A stretch of DNA of 64,000 bases, taken from assembly GCA_958298945.1 (NCBI GenBank), contig OY282606.1:85939696-86003695 (forward strand), written 5' to 3'. The notes beneath the pieces were generated by a model. That model made no database searches. It was not told where the DNA came from and saw nothing but the letters and a program-made list of their open reading frames with translations. Within the stretch, counting starts at the first letter, position 1; each line of letters begins with the position of its first letter. This stretch comes from Atherix ibis. Taxonomy: Eukaryota > Arthropoda > Insecta > Diptera > Athericidae. Made by a program: the position numbers and the translations under genes. Positions 56,196 to 64,000 of this stretch are shown one piece after another.

Positions 56196-57289
56196 ATGGG
56201 AAAAATATTTTACTATTGAAGAAATAAACAAATGTTCAGTTATTTTTAATAATATATATTACTGAATATTTGAGCTATGCGAAAAATTGTGAAAACTTTT
56301 TGCAAAAGTGATGATTTCTCTAAAAAAAAAACTCATACATGGGTCTCTAAAAAATCACAAGTGATTGTGAAGAAGCCATTGCATCCTTGAAAAATAACTA
56401 TTTGGTGTCCATTTTGGTCTGCAGATATCATTGTCCATATTTTTGAGAAAATGAAGAAGGAAAGACATTCACCGTCAATTCTGAGCGCTACGGCCTTAAG
56501 CAAATTAATTTTTTAGCTATAAAATTAAAAATTTGTATCTGAACCATAGATTTTAATCCGAACTTTAAGCCACACAATACGACAAATTTTGGCATTATTC
56601 CACAAAAAATTCCAGGACTAGTAATTTTGAAATTTGCTGATTTCAATTAGCCTCTAAAGATCATATGATTTGACGCAGTCTTCTAAGCAATGTATGGCCA
56701 AATTATACCCGCAAATGTCCAAAAAAGTAGTCAAATAAATACAGATCGTGTCCTGCAACAAATCGCATGGTAGCCACTTCAATTTTATTAAAATTTCAGG
56801 CTTAATAGCAAGATTTAAAAATTTATCGAAATCTGACTGTAAAATGTGTTTTCAAAGCACAAATTAGACAACTTTTTATACAAAGCACTTGCGACGCGTT
56901 CCATTTCCAACTGTTCCGCTTAGGAAATACTTCTTTCGGAGTGGTTTTATTTTTGGCAGCGTGTCTTTTTTCAAATTTGAGTTTCTAATCACAACTGCTG
57001 CCATCTAGTAGAAAATTTCCAGTTTGACATTACCAATTGGCAAATACATAAAATTTCTGTTGACATTACTTGTAGACATAAGCGAATGGTTATTTTGATG
57101 AAAATTAAAAAAATAAACAAAAAAGAATTTTTAAAAAATAAGTTTCTGCAAAAATCATGGCTTACTTAATTTCATTTATATAATGTTTTGGTAAAAATAG
57201 TTATCGTAATCAAGTATCTGTGATTTTTATAACGAATTAAATATTAGCAAAAACTTATTAACATAAAGAAAAGTCGTGAAATTTTAAAC
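56196..57289. other. No gene seen
   Basis: AT-rich; no coding motif recognised. A GCCATCTAGTAGAAAATTTCC stretch near 57000 recalls words found near the ends of several mariners but is not bounded by repeats. Confidence 0.45.
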
Positions 57290-57294
57290 TCAAT

Positions 57295-58122
57295 GTGAAT
57301 GAGTTGCTGTTAAATATTTTACTATATAATTATACCACTCTTGAGGTCCTATCTCCTCCCATGCCCACATATTGGCCGACCAGCGCCAGAAATCTTCCCG
57401 ATATTCTAGACTATTTAATAACCACACCTATCCATTCCATTAATACTACCATAGATACACTCCTTGACCTAAATTCCGACCATTCCCCGGTTTTCCTAAC
57501 ACTAGACACTTCTCCTTCCTTAAAATCCTATCCTGCCAAACTTGTAAATGGGAAAGTTGATTGGGACATTTTTAGACAGAACTTAGACCAACAGATTCAT
57601 TTACAACAAAGCCTTAAGAACATACAAGAAATAGAACGTTCAAGAATGCCAAATGAGAAGAAAAAACTGAACCAACTACAACGAGAACTGAAACAAGAAA
57701 TAATTAATTATAATAACGAACGATTTACTGAATACACAGAATCACTGACAACTAATAAGTCACTCTGGACAGCTACCAGACGAATTCTCAAATACAAAAC
57801 CGCTACACACCCGATCCGGAAGACCGACGGAACCTGGGCAAAAATGGACAAACAGAAAGCCGACATCTTTGGCAAACACTTAGAAAACATCTTTAAACAT
57901 CACGAAGATGTCCAAGACATTCTGCATGACGAACAAATATTCCGACAAATATCAACTCAGTTACCCTTAAGTCAACCTCCTAAGTTTTTCACTCCTTCCG
58001 AAGTTAAATTCACAATAGAACACCTTTCCAATAAAAAAGCCCCAGGATATGACCTAATAACTTCAGAAATTCTGAAGCAAATTTCCAAAAAAAACCCTAG
58101 TCCTGATAACCTATATTTATAA
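57295..58122 (+). pseudogene. Jockey-type ORF2: endonuclease end and RT start
   Basis: A 275-codon frame: NELLLNILLYNYTTLEVLSP, PTYWPTSARNLPDILDYLIT and LDLNSDHSPVFLTLD (the terminal S-D-H-S-P motif of the endonuclease). A linker rich in charged residues follows (QRELKQEIINYNNERFTEYT). Then FFTPSEVKFTIEHLSNKKAP and GYDLITSEILKQI give the first RT block. The frame ends at a stop after DNLYL. The first methionine is not the native start, because the endonuclease N-terminus is missing. Confidence 0.85.
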
Positions 58123-58485
58123 TAGTATCCTCCGCACATCATTTTTTCCTTCCCTGTGGAAGTTTTCCATAATTAAGATGATCCCAAAACCCAATAAGCC
58201 CAAAAACCTTTCTGCCTCATATAGACTTATATAAGCCTCCTTCCCATGTTATCAAAAATCCTAGAAAAATGAATCCTTAAACGCCTTTATCCCATTTTTG
58301 AAACCAAGGGTGTCATTCCTCAGCATCAGTTTGGATTTCGACCTGAGCATTCCACTATCCAGCAGTGTCATCGCGTAGTCGACTACAAAGCGTGTTCGCT
58401 AGAGCGAAAGAAATACTGCCCAGGCGTGTTTCTTGACATTTCGTATGCTTTCGACAGTGTATGGCACCCTGGATTGCTTTGAAAG
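58123..58485 (+). pseudogene. Jockey-type RT middle, stops and frameshifts
   Basis: Readable pieces in several frames: FSIIKMIPKPNKPKN, LPMLSKILEK, RLYPIFETKGVIPQHQFGFR and PGVFLDISYAFDSVWHPGLL (the RT block with the first catalytic aspartate, D-I-x-x-A-F-D-x-V-W-H). At least five stops or shifts separate the flanking open frames. Confidence 0.75.
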
Positions 58486-59382
58486 TTGCAGCGAGTCCTA
58501 CCCTCGAGTTATTTCCACATCCTTAAATCTTATCTCCCAGGCCGATATTTTCAGGTAGCTGAAAATATTGAGTACTCTGACATTTATCCAATTTCCGCCG
58601 GTGTCCCTCAAGGAAGTATCCTAGGTCCTATCCTATATAACATCTATACCCACGATATTCCTTGCCACAACAACATCCTAACCGCAACATATGCTGACGA
58701 TACAGCCATCCTGACACATCACAAAGATCCTTCCACAGCCATTAGTATCCTACAGAACCATATCCACTCCTTAGAAACTTGGTTCAAAAGGTGGAGAGTG
58801 AAGGTAAATGAGCAAAAATCTGCTCATGTAACTTTCACACTCTGCCGAGAACAAATTCCCGACATAACCCTAAACGGCAGTATTATTCCACAAAAAAATA
58901 GCGTACGTTACCTTGGACTTATATTCGACAAACGGTTAGCCTGGAACCTTCATACGAAAACTAAAAGACGTGAACTTAACGGACGACACAAACAATTATT
59001 ACGTCTCCTAGACAGTAAATCAAAACTTACAACAACAAGTAAACTATTACTATACAATACGGTTCTGAAACCAATATGGACATATGGTCTAGAACTTTGG
59101 GGTTCGACTAAGCATTCCAACTCCCTTCCAATCCAATCCCTACAATCCCGAATCCTTCGTAAAATTGTCAATGCCCCTTTTTATGTACGAAACACTGTTA
59201 TCCACCGTGACCTAAATGTTCCATTTGTTCGTGAACTGTGCATCTCCCGATATAAAAAATTCCATTCGCATCTATCCTTCCACCCTAATCCTTTAGGAAG
59301 GGAACTGTTCATTCCCACCCTTCCAGTATACACCCATCGACGTTTAAAACGGCGATGGCCGAGAGATTCTCTAAAATTATAA
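58486..59382 (+). pseudogene. Jockey-type RT catalytic and C-terminal part
   Basis: A 298-codon frame: LKSYLPGRYFQVAENIEYSD, ISAGVPQGSILGPILYNIYT, LTATYADDTAILTHHKDPST (intact catalytic Y-A-D-D at about residue 71), ETWFKRWRVKVNEQKSAHVT, VRYLGLIFDKRLAWNLHTKT, LKPIWTYGLELWGSTKHSNS, SRILRKIVNAPFYVRN and NTVIHRDLNVPFV, ending with RRWPRDSLKL and a stop. Conservation is good and the frame is clean, so decay is moderate. It lacks RNase H, as expected for Jockey. Confidence 0.85.
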
Positions 59383-59530
59383 AATAAAATTACCCTGTTC
59401 TAAAGGTAACATCGATGCGTGTTTTCCTCCACATGCCTTCATGTCCTTGTATATTCCCTTAAAAAATCTGCTTGTTACTAGCATAAGTAGTTGTAGATAA
59501 CACTAAAATAAAATAAAAATAAAAAAAAAA

Positions 59531-59771
59531 CTATATAACTTGGAATCGATTTAAATATTAAATTTAGAGCTTTCTTGTGTTGGGACCAAATTGACTTCTT
59601 CAATCAGCACGAAAATAAGCTTCAATTTGGTAGCAATACAAGGAAGCTTATTTTCTTTCCAAATATTTGTGTTTTTTATTTATTTATTGTAATTGTACAT
59701 TTTTTTTTATTTTCATTAACTTATTTTCAGTTTATCTTTTTTTTTAAATTCATTTTAATTATTTTATTTTA
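59531..59771. other. Spacer with a 13-bp hairpin
   Basis: GAAAATAAGCTTC (59611-59623) is perfectly complementary to GAAGCTTATTTTC (59643-59655) around a 19-base loop. The rest is AT-rich. Confidence 0.6.
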
Positions 59772-59960
59772 CGAGGTCTGTTCAAAAAGTATCCAAAACA
59801 CGTGCAAGTAAAGCAGCTGTCAAAAATTAACTGAACATGCTGAATGGCCGAACTTGTCGGCATAAGTAAGAGACATGAGTACCAACATAACGACATAAAA
59901 AATCGGAAATCGAATATACGTAACCCGCAGAAATTCAAAATTCGCGATGAACAGACTTCG
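59772..59960 (-). mobile_element. Mariner family A, 189-bp miniature
   Basis: TA at 59770-59771 and 59961-59962. CGAGGTCTGTTCAAAAAG at the left joins directly to CCAAAACACGTGCAAG, the far end of the inverted 5' untranslated region, which then runs to the 5' terminal repeat (GATGAACAGACTTCG). No transposase sequence remains. It could come from a normal copy or from the fold-back lineage; the breakpoint that would tell is deleted. Confidence 0.8.
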
Positions 59961-60329
59961 TATTCTAACAATTTTTGGTTATTTGAGTTTCAGAAAAAAT
60001 CAACTAACAAATTTATTTTAATTTTATATAAATAAATTCGTCTAAGATTGTTTTTTTTATTATTATTACTTTTTCTTATTTTTAAAAAATAGCACAGTGT
60101 GATCAGACATCAAGATTTACGTAAAGAACAATTTTCAAATTAAAATTTCCTCAATTTGTATATGATTTCAGCTCTTTCCGATTATTTTCTTTAATTTGAA
60201 GTTGTGTTTAGTGAATTTTTATTATTACGAGTATAGTGGGATACGCATACTAATAAAACGGAAAACCTTTTATGGAAAATTCATATAATCCCATATAGTA
60301 ACTGCATTCGGATTGGAAAATGATTTTAT

Positions 60330-60747
60330 CTAGTCTAGCTGAACTATCAAATGAGATCCGAACTGATGTGTGGTGATATTCTGATAATTTTCTCTAGAGC
60401 AGTTTGTGATTCTGTGCAATTTTTCAGAATTCGATTTCCGAGGAATGTGAATAGGACGATTGGATCTTAGCTTGTGCCAAGAGTGGCAGTTCTTGTACGG
60501 TGCAGAACGGGTTCTCCAGCTTCTGTAATTTGCAATATTTTCCAATTCTGCTCTATAACGAAAATCAACTGACCACTTTGGATGGCCTATTATTATTAAG
60601 TTGGAGTGGCAGATAAACAGACTGCAATTGCAGTTTAAATCGCCATCTACCATCGATGCTATTTATCTTCTCGATGGCTAGGAATGTGGTGATTTCGCGC
60701 ACCCCCAGAGGCATTGCACTTCCAGCTAGGTGGGTGTTGTTCGACAT
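60330..60747 (-). CDS. Possible unidentified gene, first exon
   Basis: The minus strand has a good fly-type start context, GACAAAATGTCG at 60747, then MSNNTHLAGSAMPLGVREIT and TFLAIEKINSIDGRWRFKLQ, open to 60565. An overlapping frame from 60653 to a stop at 60330 (GHPKWSVDFRYRAELENIAN, YRSWRTRSAPYKNCHSWHKL) could follow after a shift or splice: GATG/GTAGATGG near 60655 is a possible donor. Upstream on the minus strand another open stretch, NNASRCDPEDGSPIGQLYET, lies at about 61050-60960. No family was recognised. Composition is less AT-rich than around. It could equally be chance. Confidence 0.25.
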
Positions 60748-63087
60748 TTTGTCAAACTATAATACTTGGTGTTGTCATTTCCAATGCAAATTTTTGCAAT
60801 TAATACACTTTGACTGGAATAGCAATTGGATAGTGTCGGAGCAACTGCCGGATTCAAATATTGCGTTGATTGGTAATTCGGTACAAACCCATCTGGCCAT
60901 TATGCCAGAGCAACGCAATACCTGTGACAACATCGAGTAAAACAAATAGGTGTGCGCAATCTATATAAACCAATGGATTTAGTCTTGTACGGGTATGCCA
61001 GCAAATGTCTCGTACAGTTGCCCAATAGGGCTGCCGTCCTCCGGATCACACCGAGAAGCATTGTTGCCTGCTGCCTGCTTCTGTTTAACGAATAAACCTA
61101 GAGTCTGCTAGTTATTTCCCAATTTGTAAACTATCCACGGGCACTCTATAATTTATACCTGTGCCACCTGCGTATATGGCGTGAAAAAATTGTTTAACAT
61201 GGCGATAGCTTCTAAATGGTTCGACAACAAATATGGCCGAATATCTTGACCATAAATGGTCTGCTACGTGAATTGTTTTTATTTAGTCGTTATCATTTAT
61301 GGTGGTACGCAACAAATTTCTGCATTTTTAGATTATAAATGAAAACAAAACTAGTTCAGAGTTCATTGGAAGCGAATTGAATCGCTTTTGAATTGGTTTT
61401 TGTGAGGGTGTTCAATTCCAGTTGCATTCCATCCAAAGCAGATCTATAGCTTTATACTTAAATAGTAGTTTTATTAAAGTTGAATAGTTGCAGATCTATT
61501 CAGTTACGATATGCACATCGTATCTTGCTATTCCGGTTTTTAAGAAGAAATTAAAATGCAATTTAATTTTTAACGAGAAATTGTACATCAACTTGTAGAA
61601 AAATTTTTTTCTCCTTCAAAGATGTTAGCTAAAAAAAAAACTTGTAAAATATTTTTCTTGTCAATTACCATTATCGGAAGTTAATTTATTCTAGTAAAGA
61701 AGACAATTCTCTATCGAAAAATATTATTGTATTTATTTCTGGAAATTTTCTCCTATGACTTTATTTTATAATCTAAAATAAAGAGAGTCCTTTATTTTGG
61801 AATAAAAAATTGTAAAATTTCTTATAAACTTTAAGCAAAGAAGAAAATCCATTTGTTTGAAAAATAAGTGACAGCTTTTTTTTAAATAATTTAAAATAAA
61901 TGTCATTAAACTATTTGAATAAAAAAAAATCGTGTCCTAATGTATAAATTCGGATTACTGCATACAAAACCAATTTAAAAATTTTCGAAAATTCTCGATT
62001 TCAAAAGGCGTTGATTCCAAAATGAAGATAACTTTCACTCTTTTACAATGAAACAAATAATTTGGCTAACAATATATTCGATCAGATGAACAGATGAGAA
62101 TTGGTTTTTTCTTCTATCAAAATCCCCAAAAGGCGGTAGCCCCCATTAATTCCGTATGCAATTTATCTCTTGAAGCTGTTTAACACATTAGCAGATTCAT
62201 ATTGTCGCGACAAAACAATTCACTTCGATTTATCCTTTTCAGTCTTTTCAAAGATATCCTTTCACTATTGCTACCCCATATGGTATTTTTTCTTTTAGAA
62301 GATAAAGGGGGGAAAGGAGGGACATTGTTTTATTTTAACAAAAATAAAAAGGAAAGCGAAACGATTCTTGAAAGCATAAACAACCGCCTATGTTCAAATA
62401 GTTACTAACATAAAAGTCGATGTTCTGTCCTTTGAGCATCTTTAGGATTTTTTTATCATATAATTTGGCTAGAAGGAAATATGTAAAATTAGATGAAATT
62501 TTCCGCTTCCCTGACCATTTTAACTATTTGTTGTCTGTTGGCCACTTATATCCTTATCCCCAGAAGAACAGACGAACAAATCTGCACCAACATATGAACT
62601 TGAGATTTTTCCCACAACCAGACTCGTAAGAAGCAACAAAAAAAAAAAAAAAAAAAAAATGATTATATCCAGAAAAATCGTCTGCTCATTTTTGCAGAAT
62701 CCCAATTCCAATGGGGAAAATTTTTATGGAATGATTACTTGAAGACTGCTTCTGCTTCCGTCTGGACAATACTACCAACTAGCCAGTGTTCATGGCCAAA
62801 TATCTTCTATTCTGTGGATAGTTGGAAAAATTCAAAATCTTAAAAATAAATCCTTCAGTTTAACGGCTACCGCCATTATCCAGTGCAAGTTATTGCATCT
62901 GAAGGATAAATAATCGTACAAAGTTGGCTGCATAAATTCGATATGGTTGACCTCATATGGCACAAAGGTCCAGCGAATAATTGCCGTCCTTGGCTTACGT
63001 TCTTATGGAAATGATTTATTTCTGATTTTATGCTCGTTTTCCGGTAAAAGAAAAATTTCTTTTTCGAATTGGCTTTATTGTGTGGGG
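60748..63087. other. No recognised gene
   Basis: 60950-61140 is GC-richer and has short open stretches on the minus strand (see the candidate at 60330). From 61150 on the sequence is AT-rich without motifs. A run of 22 adenines is at 62638-62659. Confidence 0.45.
62638..62659 (+). repeat. Poly-A run (22)
   Basis: Twenty-two adenines. It could be the tail of a lost retroposon, but no retroposon body or target duplication was recognised upstream. Confidence 0.8.
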
Positions 63088-63333
63088 TATAAAAGTAATG
63101 AGACTGTGTTTTTTTGGCAATAATTTTATTTAATCAATGTTATCCCCTTTAAAGTAGTTGCTTTGGGCAACTTTGCATCGGCGGAGGTGTTGTATTCACT
63201 TTTAGCACCTGGATTACATTCCTTGGAATGTTATGGGCAGCACCAAGAGGCGTCCTTGAACGTATTTTTTGATCTTGGGGAATAAAAACAAAGTCGCGCG
63301 GCTGAGATTAGATGAATAGTGAACTGACAAAAC
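63088..63333 (-). mobile_element. Mariner-type C-terminal relic
   Basis: The minus strand reads PRDFVFIPKIKKYVQGRLLV then IQHLRRCKVAQSNYFKGDNI and a stop near 63135. This is the end of a mariner transposase from the third catalytic aspartate (here R-D-F) to the terminal helix and the G-D-N/Y tail. The outer end has GTATAAAAGTAATGAGACTG near 63090, like a terminal repeat. The mauritiana-type copy at 63336 cuts off its 5' part. Confidence 0.6.
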
Positions 63334-63335
63334 TA

Positions 63336-64000
63336 TTGGGTGTATAACCTTAAATACGCTGTTTAGTCATAGATGGCGTTAGTGAGCGTATTAAACTACC
63401 ATGGGCACGCCATACTTTTTATTATAAGTTTGACATCTGTCAACATTAATCAGTGTACATTGTCAGCAATTTCGTACAACAAAATATAATTTTCCTTTGG
63501 TAATAATGCCTAGTTTTGTGCCAGAAAATTTGAAAAAATCTGCTGCCGAATCGCATCGAATGCTTATGGAGGACTATGGTGACAGTGCTTTATCGGAAAC
63601 AACGTGCCGAGATTGGTTTCGTCGGTTTAACGAGGACAATTTTGACTTGTGGGACAAAAAGCGTGAAAATCGGCCTAGGAAGATTGAGGACCATCAATTG
63701 CAGGCTCTTATGGACGAAGACGATACCCAATCGCAAAAAATGCTCACAGAGCAATTGGGTGTTACTTAAGCAGCCATTTCCATGCGTCTGCGTGCCATGG
63801 GGAAGATTTAAAAGATCGGAAATTGGGTGCCGCATGAATTGGACGATAGGCAGATGGAGCGACGCCAAAACACATGCAAAATCTTGCTCGCCAGACAAAA
63901 AAGAAAGTCGGTCCTGCATCGGATTGTGATAGGCGATGAATTGTGGATATATTTCGAGAATCCTAAACGCAAAAAATCGTGGGTTGATCCTGGCCAACCA
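63336..64000 (+). mobile_element. Mauritiana-type mariner, copy 3, runs off window
   Basis: TA at 63334-63335, then TTGGGTGTATAACCTTAAAT, matching the ends at 26375 and 43046. The transposase begins MPSFVPEN at 63506; about 12 codons are missing (PEN joins LKKSAAESHRML). HRMLMEDYGDSALSETTCRD, WFRRFNEDNFDLWDKKRENR and DEDDTQSQKMLTEQLGVT follow. Stops lie after GVT and after MGKI. WVPHELDDRQMERRQNTC and HRIVIGDELWIYFEN (first catalytic D) lead to KSWVDPGQP at the window end. The 3' half is outside. Confidence 0.9.

Larger units (their letters stand above)
57290..59530 (+). mobile_element. Jockey-type LINE, 5' truncated (2.2 kb)
   Basis: It begins in the last part of the endonuclease and includes the complete RT and C-terminal region, ending in an A-rich tail (TAAAA units then ten A) at about 59504-59530. 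The coding frame is interrupted between 58122 and 58486 and has several stops there. Shorter relatives lie at 43141 and 48237. The translation style (proline- and serine-rich endonuclease end, YADDTAIL box, no RNase H) fits the Jockey clade. Confidence 0.85.

Noticed and set aside
1..64000. ACTCGTA/TACGAGT words scattered through the window as a regulatory motif
   Set aside because: I counted about eight, close to what the base composition predicts over both strands.
1..64000. CRISPR arrays, rRNA, LTR retrotransposons or viral insertions
   Set aside because: None seen: the tandem arrays have no unique spacers, and no LTR, Gag or integrase motifs were recognised.

Overview
The window is AT-rich eukaryotic DNA, almost certainly from an insect. 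The best guess is a higher fly, because R1-like, Jockey-like and I-like non-LTR retrotransposons occur together with many mariner families, including a DD41D (rosa-type) element, a group first described from a tephritid. The few start codons that look plausible sit in a fly-like CAAAATG context. The species call is inference. No host gene could be identified with confidence. The window reads as a long intergenic, intronic or heterochromatic tract filled with decayed, nested transposons.

Layout. 1-5.8 kb: two deleted copies of mariner family A, a LINE endonuclease remnant, and a 567-bp repeat interrupted by a DD41D element. 5.8-12.8 kb: mostly featureless, with a possible Harbinger relic, three successive 3' ends of an I-like LINE, and simple repeats. 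12.8-16.2 kb: a dense LINE cluster in which an R1-like element sits inside an I-like LINE, with a target-site duplication. 18.5-20.0 kb: a tandem array of a 161-bp AT-rich monomer. 20-24.4 kb: little apart from one possible membrane-protein exon. 24.4-29.1 kb: a deleted mariner, then an RT-bearing LINE split by a mauritiana-type (Mos1-like) mariner, then a fold-back derivative of mariner A. 32.4-37.1 kb: two nearly complete mariners, a Tc1-type C-terminal relic and a complete non-autonomous Helitron. 40-48.7 kb: a mariner A copy, LINE fragments, a second mauritiana-type copy, a Jockey fragment, and mariner E inserted inside mariner A next to the second copy of the 567-bp repeat. 48.8-49.4 kb: a block of repeats containing an inverted repeat. 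51.8-59.5 kb: the best-preserved mariner, a second R1-like copy with target-site duplication, a LINE RNase H tail, and a 2.2-kb Jockey-type element. 59.8-64 kb: a 189-bp mariner A miniature, a possible unidentified first exon, and a third mauritiana-type copy running off the window.

None of the elements appears fully coding-competent: every transposase or RT checked carries a frameshift, a stop, a deletion or a lost catalytic residue. The strongest novelty is a lineage of mariner A in which the 3' end was replaced by an inverted copy of the 5' end. The same breakpoint recurs in at least three dispersed copies, which indicates that this derivative itself spread.
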